This document shows, piece by piece, positions 19,934-33,085 of a DNA stretch of 64,000 nucleotides (position 1 is the stretch's first letter; the number at the start of each line of letters is the position of its first letter). The stretch comes from Epiperipatus broadwayi. Its lineage: Eukaryota > Onychophora > Udeonychophora > Euonychophora > Peripatidae. The notes under the pieces were generated by a model. The model had not been told where the DNA came from. It saw only the letters and a list, made by a program, of their open reading frames with translations, and did not search any database. The stretch covers positions 480,374 to 544,373 of the forward strand of contig JAQFVV010006631.1 of NCBI GenBank assembly GCA_028023455.1, in the 5' to 3' direction. Made by a program: the position numbers and the translations under genes.

Positions 19934-22900
19934 TAAGTAAAAAATAACTGACAACATAAGACTTAATAAAGAACAATCAATTACTTAATGAATGGTCAAC
20001 TAAATAGAAATTTAACTAAGTTATTTTAAGGGGTTATTCTATTTTCTTTATTACTATTAATTTCTATAATATTTTTTCAGCATAAATATGATGATATTAA
20101 ATATTACTAAAGTAAATATGAAATATAATAAAAATAAATATTTGTAAAAAAAAAACTGTTTATGTTTCCTATAAGGATTTTTCATTTATTATATATATAT
20201 ACTGTACCGATCGAAAAACCATCCCAACAACTTGACTGAACTGCAAAGTCAGATTCAAACTCAGTCAAACCAAACTGAATTCAAACCCAACTCACGAGCG
20301 CAGATCAAATCAATGGATGACATAAATCGACGATACATGACTATGCACCAATAAACTAGCTCAACTGAATGATGATGATTTGAGACCCCTGTACTGACAC
20401 TAATAACATATAATAAAATAACTAAGAATATTTGTAAGTCAACTCATATATGTATATGTTGGGGTTGCCAATACAGACAGTGAGCGTTAATATTAAAATA
20501 ACTATTGAATAAAACAGAGAGTTAAAACACCAAATGTGTTAATAAAATGTTTAATAATAATAATAATTTTCTTCAACTTTTAGATTATGATTATATTGAT
20601 TATCTCATCTTTGAACTGAATTTATAATGCCAATAAGAATGACAATCCTTATTATATGCCAATAACTATTACACAATATTCTGGGAGGATTATATATGTC
20701 TATGCCGCGACAAGAAAACGTAGATAAAGGTATTTGGCTGTGACAGAAATTATTACTCTAATTCTAAAAGAAAGTATGTGAGATTCATTTCCACATTCGT
20801 AAATTAATTCATGAAGAGCAAGATAAATATTTAGGGCACAAGTTTAATATTTAATAGAAAACTTACTTAATGATAAATGACTATGAATTGGTTCAACTTT
20901 AATAAAAATCAATTCATCACGATTTACGAGCATGAGGGTGGGGCTTTATTTGAGCTGAGAAGTAAATGGTACTGATGTCTTATGAGCTATAAAAATGAAT
21001 ATGAAATATAATGGCTTTGTCGGTGATTTAAGCAGGAGGGCAGCTTGTATTTTACAAGTCTTTCTGCCCTATCAAAGAGATGTGGAACACAGGGAAAGCC
21101 AGGCCAGGTCATAGCCTCAAACCTTTGGTGTTTCAAATATAAAAACGAGCAAGTGAGGAATTGCTTTCTTCCTATGGAATTAAAGTAAAAAATAATAATA
21201 TCACTGAGGACAAGCCCACAAGGCAGGAGATGGCTCATGCCAGCAATGTTCAAAAAATGATGATTGGTAATCATCATGGTTAATGAATAAAACCCAATTT
21301 ATATAAAGAATGCTCTACATGATGACCTGATCAAGTTAAATTAAAGTCAAATGTGCTTTAACTAAAAGTAGTTAACGTAATTATATAACTATACTAATCA
21401 TGCCCTAAATGTCATGCCCTCCTTGAATATTAATACAGAAATACAAATTTAACTTAGAATGTATTAACATTAAATTCCTTTATCGATCTTTTGCACAACA
21501 TTTTAACATTATGACTATGTGTAAACTAGACAAAGTAGCGGGGGCATAGATATGAAACTGAGCTAATAATTTATTATTAGGCATTAATAAAAATAACAAA
21601 AATTGTATAAATCCTTCAACTGGACAATTAATAGAACTGTATTGAATTAGTTCTAGTGGGAAATGATTACAATCACTTCCTTCAACTGGACAATTAATAG
21701 AACTGTATTGAATTAGTTCTAGTGGGAAATGATTACAATCACTTAATATTATATTATTTTCATGAGGGAATTTTAGTGAAGGAGATTATTGTCGAGTTGA
21801 AGCGTTATTGGCATATGATCAAAAATAAATGATATTAGCAATTACTCAATAAATATATATAATACAGTTAGTGAAATGAACCACCATCGTGAGAAAGAGA
21901 AATTTAACAAAGTATTAATTTTAAAGACTAGAGATAGAAAAATGAGAATTACTTATACAGATTAAAATCATTATAAAGAGAGGAGTTTTTACAGTAGTTA
22001 ATTAAAAAGGTGATATAAAATAAAGTTTGGAAATTGGCCAGAAAGTTGCGGTTATTTCAAGAAAGATACTACCATTCCTTCAGGTTGGTTACTTAGATTA
22101 CTCACGGCAGAGTCCGATTTATTCGATGAAATGTAGGCGCACATTTTGTAAATAATTTGAATGACATGTTGATTGATTTTTGGGCAGCACGACTGGTGTG
22201 AAAGAAGTTTGGTTTAGCAGCTTCATTAAAGATCTTCTGGGGACTTCGGGCCCAGCAGTCAGACTCCCGAAGTTTAGCCCCTCACCATGATGGTGACACT
22301 ATTGAAATTCATAATTTAAAGAAGCACATAGATTATAGTAGCACTTCTTTAAACAAATATGGCCTTCTCCCTTCTCCAAACTTTTCCAGGCTATTTATAT
22401 TGTCCTCTGGTTTCCTGCCTATTCCATATTTAGATGACTTCAGGCTAATGCTTCTTGCATTATCAAAATTACAGATTTTTACTAATTGATTTTAGATACA
22501 TTCCTTCGATAAGGCTTTCAAACTCATTAACCTTGAATTCAATTTCTAATTAGAAAATGAATTTATAAATCTAAAAAAACGATTTTAATCAGGAACCGTC
22601 CTTACATTTTAAATTATTATCTTTTTGCTAATTAATAAAACTTTCCCCATTGTCTTTGGAAAAAACAATCTGAAAGCTTATCGAAAGAATGTAGCTTTAA
22701 ATCACTAAAATTTGAACTAACTGTTTAAAAGTAAAATAAAACATTCCCGCAATGAAACTTTATAACTAATATATATATTTAAATATTTATAAATATATAC
22801 GCACAATCCACGCAGTTATAATATATATAAATTCATGAATAATTTTATCATGAATTTATTAAGACATTGATTAACTTAAACGTCAAACTAGTTAATTTTA

Positions 22901-25558
22901 ACACACATTTATATAATACTATTTTTTTAAGGAAACTAGCATGTATTGAACGTATAAAGCCCCATTGCATTCGGAAATTCATGGTTAGTACTAGGGTTTG
23001 AAGTGGGCTACATGTGGGTATCATGAAGCTAGGATCGAACTTAGATCCGACTGCTTCAATATGTATGTTTGCTTGAACATATAACCAATCATATGTTTAA
23101 GATTTTTTATTTGCAGAATATTTTTCTATAGTTAGTTATTTAATATGAGCACTCATCCAGATTTACTTTTGCAGATTAATCCCTTTTACTATTTTTTTGA
23201 ATTTCCAAAAGCAACAATAATTCATGTCATGAACTAGAGATTTAAAACATTTAAACATTTCTTGGAACACAATGTTGCCAAGAGAACGTTCAAGGCGGAA
23301 TGACACATTTCCTAAGATAATTATGTCATCAACAGGAAAAAATCACGCGTTTTCCTTTCTAAAATTAGGTTTCCTCTACCTAATTAATGCACTATGCAAA
23401 CAATATGCTAATTTGTTAGTCATGAAACAATGTCTTATTCGCCTAGCCCTGTTACACGCATTGCTTGGTTTATGATGATTGTCATCAAACACATCAGTAT
23501 TGTTAATGTTAATAAAGCCTTGCTCTTAATACAGTTTTTATATACTGTGTACATATATTAAACATTTCCAATAAAAATAACATATTTTCGATATAAGCTT
23601 GGATTGAAAACTGTTTAATGTAGGTATTTTTACATTTTAACTATATAAAGGGCATATACCTCTATTTATCCATAAGTGATCGAATGTTCAACTCTGGTAA
23701 TTTTAATAACTATATTATAGCCGCAATAAGGTGACCAACTGAACAGAAATTCGACAATAAATGAAATATATCTGTATTAGGTAGACTAATATTAGTACCT
23801 GATATTAGCCAATCAAACCATTAGAATTCATAGTATATTCTCTAAAGCTGGTTATTAAATAAGAGAATTTATCCCATGTAACTCTTTCCTTATAAAGGTT
23901 TTAATAGTATATATAAATCATGAATACCCTACATTCATTACATGAGATAAAAATTAAACCTAAACTTTCATAGTGAAATGTAAATCAATTTTTAATTTTA
24001 TTTTGTCTATGACCTGTTCAATTGAGAAACATGAATTTTTTTAACAAATAATAGTACTTGTACCCTTATATAATTATTGTGATGTTGAGCTGAGAATCTG
24101 TTGGTAGCCAGCTTCAATCACCATATAAATAACTACATTCACTGTCTAGAAAGTCTTACCCCTATTTATGATTGTTAGAAGTATAACATTAGCCTTCAGT
24201 ACATGTTTTGGATGCTGCCATTTTTACAGGAAAAATTAATATTTATGGTAAGTACATTCACTCATCGATTCCTAAAAATCCTCAGCCATCAGGAGCATTT
24301 TAATCTAAGATCAATAGAACCTGAAAACTTAGAGAGTAACTGAATATGCAGGTGCCCTTAATGTATAATTCTGACAACAAGAATGACTAATATAGTCTAC
24401 TAAAGGGAGCCAAGGACTCCAGTTAACTCTGTTACTGGCTTGCCGTTTTAGCTCCTTTTTTTAGTTTAGGGAATTATTTTTTTTTAAAACCTATTCATAT
24501 TTAAAAGAGGAATTTCTTAGCTCTCTTTTCATATACAAGTTATGTCAACACATTATCACAAGTAGGAACAATTTCAACATTTATAAAAACGCTGTGCAAA
24601 TTATATGACAGCCTTTGAAATTTCAAATGATTACTACAGTGATTTTGCATCTTAATGAAAATACTTCGTTTTACTAATTTTGCTGAGTGGATGAGAGAGT
24701 CTGGTGGTCGGAAATGGCCTGGGAGACTAAATCCTATTTCTGTTAAATACGGGAGCTGGGATGGGATGGGTGCGATATGTGGATCGTTTATACATTAATT
24801 TTCTCATTCATCGGAAAGGAGAAACAACGTTATTTTTTTAAAGAGGTTTTTTAGCATTTTTCTTATAGTTGATTTTCCCCATGTGTTATTACAAAGTAAG
24901 CTGCAGTTTAGCCTAATTTTTTTAATTACTAGTGATTCGCCTTATTTATTATTATTATTATTTCCAATGTGATTATTGATAAGGTTGGCCCTTTGCTATT
25001 CTTGTGGCTCTTCGTGATGGATTAGAATGGTTTTCAGCAGAGACATTTCAAAACTTAATTTTTTCCTAGTTTTCCATAAGTCTTCCAAAGTATACTGAAT
25101 TGCTCTCTTCTGGGAATATTCGACGCCATTTTGGAGAACTGAACAGTAGATTGGCTTAGCTCGTATTTAATATTATCTCAAGTGTTTCTCTATTCCTCAA
25201 TGTATCTGCCGTAAATTGGATTCTTGAATATTGTACTCCTAAAACGCTATTCATATTTGAACTCTAGACTTTACAAATAATTCCTAATTATAGCCTGGTT
25301 TACTTTTAATAATTAATCATCACATGGACTAACGCTCTGAGTTGTCACCGGTTGATCAATTTTTGGAAACGCTATGGACAAAAATACAGGGTATCATCTT
25401 AGATCTCCATATTAATGCTAATCTGTAACACATTTGTACCAATAAAGTTTAATTCTTTTTTTTAAAAAAAAATCAATGACTAATAATAAGATACTGTGTT
25501 AAAATAAACAAATAACAATTTAATACAATTTATGAAGTTGTATATTATTATATTTGAT
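19934..25558. other. A+T-rich DNA without a recognisable gene
   Basis: No frame longer than about 100 codons resembles a protein. Small items: an (AT) run ending at 20202 followed by TGTACCGATCG, similar in layout to the element edges elsewhere; a 66 bp tandem duplication near 21613-21744; and an 8 bp inverted pair ACTTCGGG/CCCGAAGT at 22243-22273. The 96-codon minus frame at 20987-21277 has no recognisable domain. Confidence 0.6.
21613..21744 (+). repeat. 66 bp tandem duplication
   Basis: Two almost identical units, each with CTTCAACTGGACAATTAATA and GTGGGAAATGATTACAATCA, lie head to tail. It looks like a simple recent local duplication. Confidence 0.9.
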
Positions 25559-26390
25559 ATTACATTCATATCGGCCTTTCAAGCCAAATTGTGCAAACGC
25601 TTTTGCGAGTGTTAAATAATAAATGAATACCCTCTGACCAAACAAGATATAGAATTTATGCAGGAATAAAAGGAATCCTCTTATTCCTACGACTCAAATA
25701 TTTATATATGAGCAAATCTGAAGTACTGGCACAGAAGGTGTGACTATAGAACAGTCACTTTAAATTACTATATATAACGTATGACTGAACGTCATTCCAA
25801 CTGAAACTTAATCATATATATAAATCAGCATTTATTTTTATAGTGTCTGTATACAATTGTAATTACATTCATATCCGCCGATTCCTTTTATTCCTGCATA
25901 AATTCTATATCTTGTTTGGTCAGAAGGTATTCATTTATTATTTAACACTCGCAAAAGCATTTGCACAATTTGGCTTGAAAGGCCGATATGAATGTAATTA
26001 CAATTGTATACAGACGCTATAAAAATAAATGCTGATTTATATATATGATTAAGTTTCAGTTGGAATGACGTTCAGTAAATTCTAGTAAATTTCATCAGCG
26101 TCATTCATTCATACGTTATATATAGTAATTTAAAGTGACTGTTCTATAGTCACACCTTCTGTGCCAGTACTTCAGATTTGCTCATATATAAATATTTGAG
26201 TCGTAGGAATAAGAGGATTCCTTTTATTCCTGCATAAATTCTATATCTTGTTTGGTCAGAGGGTATTCATTTATTATTTAACACTCGCAAAAGCGTTTGC
26301 ACAATTTGGCTTGAAAGGCCGATATGAATGTAATTACAATTGTATACCGACGCTATAAAAATAAATGCTGATTTATATATATTTGATATT
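25559..26390. mobile_element. Second inverted/direct repeat composite (unclassified)
   Basis: The left arm 25559-25870 is inverted relative to 25880-26390. Within the right part a module with TTCCTTTTATTCCTGCATAA and TGGCTTGAAAGGCCGATATG occurs twice in direct orientation (about 25880-26040 and 26215-26380), with a unique module between. This is the same X-Y / X'-Y'-X' logic as at 7435-8394, with unrelated sequence. A hairpin with GAATGACG/CGTCATTC and CTGATGA (minus strand, near 26060-26100) is present only in the right part. No coding potential. Confidence 0.6.
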
Positions 26391-29300
26391 GTAATATATG
26401 CAGTTTAAATTAAACGTACATACGAAAGTATCTTTATTCTAAAATATTATTTTATTGTTAAATCTTTAAATTTTGCTAGTGATATTCTAATCATAGACGT
26501 TAGCTTGAAATGCAATCAATTGTAACAAACTAATTAAACAGATAACGAAGGAATTTAATTAACAAAACCCAATCTAATTAAATCCCACCTTAATTTATAA
26601 GTTACTCCAGAAAACAAAGAAAACATATAAAAGGGAGGCCATTTTTGAAAAGATCAACAGAGTGAGTACAGAGCGTTTTAAGTGAATTAGAGCAGAGTAT
26701 TAGTTGCAGAGCAGAGCATTAGCTGCAAAGAACAGCGTGAGAATTGCGTATTACCCTCGTGGGGAAAGAAGAGAAGTTAGTCGTAGAAACTAGATGTTCA
26801 GAATTATCGTGCGAGTATTCGTTATCGTGTGTTCATAGTGTATTTTTCTAACACAGCTCGGCGGGAATCAGAACTTTGTATAAACTGTAAATCAGTTAGT
26901 ATCGATCTGTTTTGAGAATTAAACCAACTAGTTCGCAAATTACCTTTTGTGTGCAGTAATTGAAGAGTCAATATACTGCAGATATAAATATTCTTGTCTA
27001 TTGTTTTATAATCAACTTGGATAATTTAAAACATATTTAACCTAATATTTATGATACTATACAACACCAAAATTATAGTAATTGTAAAACATTGTCATAA
27101 AAATATCTGTGTACAACTTTTCCCAATATTTTTTTGAATACAATTACGAACCAAATTAAAAGAGTAAATGAATTATGCAAGTCATTTCATTCTTAAATCA
27201 ATAGTTACGCAGGTAAAAGCTATATTAGGTATATGCGCGCATATATATTGCTTCGGACATTATTATTTTAGTAAGCAAACTAGCATAATCTCTAATCAAG
27301 CATCTTATAATAGTCATGTGTAAGAATATTACACATTTTAATCCCTCCTAACACTAAGTTTTAATTAAGTTGCCATACAACCATACATAATCATACAAAT
27401 TAATAATTAATCCAATAACTTAATTCAAGATTACTTGAAATATTATACATATTTGGTCATGCAAATTATTAATAATTGTGTTAATACTAGACACCTGAAT
27501 CATCGATATTGTGTAGATATGTATGCATTTATGTATATTTGTAAAAAAAATAAAGTGCATAAGACTTGAAATACATTACAAACTTTGTATAACAATATCA
27601 TTATCTTCTTTATTATATAAACTCATCTGTGACAAATATATACCATAATAAATCTAGAATCCATTTGAAATAAAATTACCTCATCTAGCCTATTTTAAAT
27701 AAATCTTTAAAACAAAGGTACGTTCCAGTAGTAACTTCATCTAATGTGAATATATCTTTACTTGATTTTTCCTCCTTTTAACCTACGATAATTAAAATGC
27801 AATTTCATGACTCTGCAGATACAATTGGTAGCTCATATCTCTTCTAAAATATATATTTTTATATCTACACATATATTAAATTTATTTTTTGTAAGCATTG
27901 TTTACAATAAAGATTATCATTTGTATAAAATATCTAAAAAATATAGCAAGAAAATAAAATAAAAATACTAGTTAGTTTAACTGGATTCTGTTGATATTTT
28001 TTTTTTATAATCAGTTCATTGCCTTCTTATAGTCAGTTATTAACATAAAATATATTTTGTTTTATTATTGTTGTCATTGGTTACAATAAGATTATGATTT
28101 TTTGTCTTAAAAAGCAAGGCAAAAAGTAGTATTTTTTTTGCAAAAATATATTTAAATTTACAGCTATCTAGATCACTATAGTTATAAGATCCTGCTAAAC
28201 TAGAAAGAAGGTTTCTAAATTAAAAGTGCATGAAGTAAATTCAAACTAGTTTGATTTTTGCAAAATAGACATATACTTATGGGGTGCTGAGATGGACAGC
28301 ATTCCAATTTTAAAAATAATATAAAATCAAGACCTTTGAATATTACTAATTGAACATGGACTGATTGTAACCATTGCAGCTCAGTATTGGTTTTAATAAT
28401 ATATTTAAAGAATTATGTCAATAATAGATATCAATTTTCAATAATAACTGCAATTAGCATGTAAATTCCAATTTTTTTAAATCTGGTTCCTCTCTTTTCT
28501 TCCAAAGCATTAGCTTGTGGTTAAGACCTGTAGAGGTCCCTACTGTCGCATTTTTACACGCATATTCTTGAGGTTACAGCCTTAGTAAATATTAATCTGG
28601 TTTTATATAAATACACTTATCTTTCAAACACTAATAATTTTAACTATGTATAAGGCAAATAATTTCTGGAAACCGAAACTAAAATCATTAATAAACGCTT
28701 TAAAATGAATTATCAACTGTGAAGTTAAGTTGCCCAAATAGCTTTCCCCTTACAAACTCTTAAAATTAACATGATAATAATACTGTACAATCTAATTTAT
28801 TAAATATAGTTTTAAAATAAATAACAAAAAGTACATAACCAAGAAATCCATAAAATATAGGAGTCTTTGGATTAAAATGTAAGCAGCAATAGAAAGTTCA
28901 TTTTTTTAGAATTTAAATAAAGTTTATAAAATGATTATTGACTAAAAATTGCACTTAAACATTACCAAGGTTTAGTATTTTATTTGGCAGTCAGTGGAGT
29001 TTAATGGTGATAGAAACACTACTTTTTTCTTTACATATATGTTTTAAAGATCTCTGTTTTACAATTTCAAAGATTTAAGTTGATATTGCAGCATGCTTGG
29101 TTTTGGTTGAGTTTAATCTTTTATCGCAATCACTTTTCCACACAATATCTCCTTTATCACCATCAGTTTTTCAAACAGAATTGATATTTTTGGCATCACC
29201 ATTTTTTCATGGTATTTAAAATATGAATAATTGATAGTTATTATTTTTAGGTATTTACTATACAGTTGATTTAATTATACCTATTTAGGAGCGATAGAGG

Positions 29301-30255
29301 AACAGAGGATCTATTTCTAAATTAATAATCAACAATGAGCAAGAGACTTAGAACAAAAAAGGACAATTAATTCCTTGCACACTGATTATAGTAAAAGTTT
29401 TTTTTCCCTACAGAATTCTAATGTCATAATTAAGAAAATAAATCCGGTAGGCACTATTCATTTTTAAAACAAACTAAACATTTATAACAATCAAATAGGA
29501 TATATAATAATGCATAATTAGAGATTCAAAAGACCATCTCATTTTAATGAAAATCATTTCAGATAATATATAAATATAGTACAACTTTTGTTTCTGATGT
29601 GTAATTTATTTTGTTCTATGAGTGAATTCGGAACTAATAAAGGAGTAACATTTATAAAATCAGTAATGTAAAATGAGAGATCTTTAATGATAACTTTGAT
29701 TTATTACCTTACTGCCACCTAATGCCCACAAAATACAGATACACACGCACCAGTATGTTCTGATCCAGTTTAAGATTCCAAGAATGCTAAAAGCTGTGAA
29801 AAAGATAGCAATATTCACACATATAAAACATAACTTATTCTAGTATTATATAACTTCACTGGAATTATTTAACATTATTATTAATAAATGCATTAAGTAG
29901 GAATAATAACGAAACGAAAAGTCTAAAAAGTATTCTATATTATAAATAAATGATTTATACTGTGACTATTTACAAATCAGAAAAAAATTTTATGTATTAG
30001 AAATTAAAATACATAGGTAACATTTTTATTTTACAGATGTACAAATAGTAATAAGACTTTAATAACTGTGTACACACACACGCACGCGTACACCCCCCCC
30101 CACATACATATATATATAATCCACTAGAGTAAAACTACAAAAACTTAAAAATCGCCTATATAAAATTGGAAGATTACTATCTTTACTATAACCAGTTAAC
30201 GGTGTATTCCGCCATATTGAGTAGCAATACGATTATACTTGTATTATTTGATATT
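26391..30255. other. A+T-rich DNA, no gene; one promoter-like site
   Basis: Apart from the TATA-type site at 26626 and an (AC)n/poly-C patch near 30075-30100, nothing is recognised. Frames are short and show no family motif. Confidence 0.55.
26626..26640 (+). promoter_or_regulatory. TATA-box-like core promoter, possibly of a solo LTR
   Basis: TATAAAAGGGAGGCC is a strong TATA-type match and is followed by an unusually G/C-rich, A+G-rich stretch (26640-26890, with repeats of GCAGAGCATTAG-like phrases) unlike its surroundings. This resembles the promoter and R/U5 part of an LTR. TGTAATATATGCAG at 26390 could be the left edge. No second copy is in the window, so this is tentative. Confidence 0.35.
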
Positions 30256-30285
30256 ATATATATATATATATATAAATCTGATCAT

Positions 30286-30330
<45 letters not shown>
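30256..30330. repeat. (AT)n microsatellite with 16 bp inverted flank
   Basis: Two TA runs surround a short unique patch. ATCTGATCATTACA at 30276-30289 is the complement of TGTAATGATCAGAT at 30331-30344, so the tract is flanked by inverted copies of the element edge that follows. Confidence 0.8.
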
Positions 30331-30333
<3 letters not shown>

Positions 30334-31586
30334 AATGATCAGATTTGTACACTCATTCAACAAAATCCATATTCCAGGTAAATTACACCAAAGCTGACTG
30401 AAGTGAGGTGGTGAGACTTCTAATGCCATCAAACTGCAACTCATTTGCTAGTACTTCATGATTAAGCACCTTATGAGTGACATTTCTGAGGTCATACTTA
30501 GTCTCAATTTAACCTGCGAGCTGGTTTCGAACAGGAAAAAGCATGAGACTCAAGGGTTAACTATAGACCTAACTCAATGGGTGGAACAGACCACTTAACA
30601 CATTAATTATAGTAACTAAAACAATGTATACTCAGCATATAAATTATTAAGAAATTGGAATCAGATAATGTGGATTGGATTGAACTAGAAATATGAATAA
30701 GAAAGATATGAAACAAATTTTGAATTTTAAACATGTTTATTAAAGTAATAACAAAACAGGATTGAATTAGAAATATGAATAAGAAAGATATGAACAAATT
30801 TTGTATTTTAAACATGTTTATTAAAACAATAACAAAACACCATAAAATAAAGTAAAAAAGTGGCATAGATTATATATGTTAAGTATGTGTGTTCAGTTCA
30901 TGCAGGCATTTACATAAGAGTTGATACTACTATTAGTATAGCTGTCTCATCTTAACATATTAAAATAAATGGATATGCAGTTAATAATTCATGCATATAA
31001 TCATGTAATATACCCACCCTATTGTTCATGGTTTGCTAATGTTATAAGATAGTAGGCTAGTACCGATGTTGAATACATACAGCTCTGAGGTGGCTGCTAT
31101 ATATGTTAATAGTGTGAACAAATAAATAAGGTAAAGATAGTGCAGATTCAACCTAGTAACCAAGATTTAAGTTTCAGTTTAATGCTTAATAATTAATTAA
31201 TATGGAGAAAAGGAACTGGTTACCTTTAGATTCACATATATACACTATGGTACTATATAAAATACTAAAGAACAAGTTTGTGGTGTGAGTGAGTAAATTA
31301 TTCAGGAGCTTCAGCATCAGATGCTCTGAGATTGGAGAATTGCTGCCATGCATATGTGATCATGTAAGTTCAGAAACTCAGATAAGCTTTATAAACATGG
31401 TCTGGATCCTCATGTTCCAGTTCTAATAAATGGAGCCATACCTGAACTAAAGAATGGGGCAGTCTATCACCATGAACCCATTTAAATGATGTAGCAAAAC
31501 ATAAACATGTGAATGTGTACTTTATAAAGACACACTCACAATGCACATATAAAAAACCAATAGGTTGCCAAATAATCAATTAATTG
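30331..31586 (+). mobile_element. LTR-like repeat, starts TGTAATGATC
   Basis: The first ~300 bases match 38993-39300 with moderate divergence (for example CACTCATTCAACAAAATCCA against its counterpart), and the similarity starts exactly at TGTAATG in both. It abuts (AT)n on the left and may end at ...TTAATTGCA before the (TA)n at 31587. It contains an ~82 bp tandem duplication at 30676-30839. No coding. The right end is uncertain. Confidence 0.45.
30676..30839 (+). repeat. ~82 bp tandem duplication
   Basis: Two units with ATATGAATAAGAAAGATATG and TTTTAAACATGTTTATTAAA lie head to tail with few differences. Confidence 0.85.
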
Positions 31587-31744
31587 CATATATATATATA
31601 TATATATCAAAATACAGTAAAATTCACATAAATTATATTATTTTAGAAGTACTTTCAACTATAAATCTTGTAGTATTTATCAACTATGTAACAGTGAATA
31701 ATCAAAATGAGACAACCTTTCACAATAACCATAGTTCAATTTAG

Positions 31745-32828
31745 ATTTCCCGCAATTCTGTTATTTTAACATTTGATGATTTATGATTCATTACCATTTG
31801 ATGATTTCTTGAAATCAACAGAGCTTCTTTTATTTTACAAAATTTTTTTATATTTTGATAATCACATTGACATCCATATAGACAAGATTTATTATGATCA
31901 AATATAACAGATGATGAATGTTTATTTACATCTATTCTTCATTGTTTTTCTTTTTGGATTTTATTATATAAAAGCATGTGCTCTTTACTCTCTTCTCCAA
32001 TGTACATTTAAATTCACCGATATACTGCAAGACAAAATGACTTATGACTATGCTATTTGTCTGATATTTTTGAGAAGCTCAATGATTTTAACTTCTTTTT
32101 TTAAGGAAAAAATAGCGATATTTTTACTTTGAATGATTAAATTGAAGGTTTTATTAAAAATATCAACATTTGGAAGAATAGAGTGGAAAATTATTCATTG
32201 GAAATGTTTTCGACTACCGATAATTTTATAATTGAAAAAAAATAATAATACTTTGTATCAAATATACATTTCAAAAAGTTATCTTGGATTCAAAGACAAT
32301 TTTTGATTGACATTAATGAGAGTAATCACCTTCAATATAAAGTCCAAGATGGATTTGCTGAGCTATCGTGTAACTCAAACTTAAAACTTGAGTTTCCACA
32401 AAAATCCTTGACTGAATTCTGGATAGGACTGAATTTCCCACAATTTCTGAAATGGCATTAAATGTTCTTCTTACACTAATCCCCACATATTTATGGAAAA
32501 TGATTTCCAAATATCGTTCAATGCTGAAAAACGTTAAAGATGCTTTATTACCAGTAGTATCAACTATTTAACAAAGATTTAATGTGTTATGCAGGAAAAA
32601 AAACAAGCACATCGGTCTCATTTAAAAATGTGATTTTCTTTCATTAATTTTTGTATATTTAAAACAAATCCTAAAACTACTACTTTTTATATGCATATTG
32701 TTTATCAAATAAATAAATTATTTATGGGAATATTTATTTCTATATCTATTTTATATTTAATATCTGGGGTCGTGAAAAAATTTTGATGATAAAAAGAGAC
32801 CACGAATGAAAAAAGTTTAAGAACTACT
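31745..32828 (-). pseudogene. hAT-type (ZBED/Charlie-like) DNA transposon relic
   Basis: The right edge, read on the minus strand, is AGTAGTTCTTAAACTTTTTT followed by a stretch ending TTTTTCACGACCCC, the familiar terminal region of Charlie-like hAT elements. Inside, decayed minus-strand frames show pieces resembling the transposase: SVRRTFNAISEIVGNSVLS (near 32470-32420) and FNKTFNLIIQSKNIAIFSLK (near 32150-32090). Stops and frameshifts are common and the opposite end was not found. The assignment rests on the terminus and two weak protein matches. Confidence 0.5.
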
Positions 32829-32849
32829 CTAGACAAACCATCTACTGTG

Positions 32850-33085
32850 TTATTAATCAGTGTTTTACTGGAGGTTTGTGATGATGGTTTCTAGTTGTAT
32901 TTTTATATTGGACTATTTTCATCATCTAATAAGAAGGGATAATAATAACTCTCAAAACATTGTGCTTAGAAGTGCTATTATTAATATCTTAATGTATTTG
33001 GAATATTTAAATAAACTTAAATTTTTCTAAAGACATTCAATACACATGTTAGATGATGGAAATAGTCCAATATAAAAATATAACA
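32850..33085. repeat. Penelope-family tail hairpin, second locus
   Basis: GTATTTTTATATTGGACTAT near 32898 and its complement near 33060-33080 form inverted arms, enclosing GGAATATTTAAATAAACTTA and AAGACATTCAATACACATG-like phrases that also occur in the palindrome at 16977-17401. It is an isolated fragment with no coding part. Confidence 0.7.

Noticed and set aside
20455-20480. TTGGCAACCCC on the minus strand as a primer-binding site of another LTR element
   Set aside because: No flanking LTR pair or repeated border could be found; the match alone is too short.
20987-21277. 96-codon minus-strand frame as a gene
   Set aside because: No domain, signal peptide or conserved motif; its length is expected by chance in a patch of lower A+T content.
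26040-26110. Hammerhead at CTGATGA (minus strand)
   Set aside because: There is no GAAA box after helix II, and the GTC lies inside a perfect hairpin stem rather than at a cleavage position.
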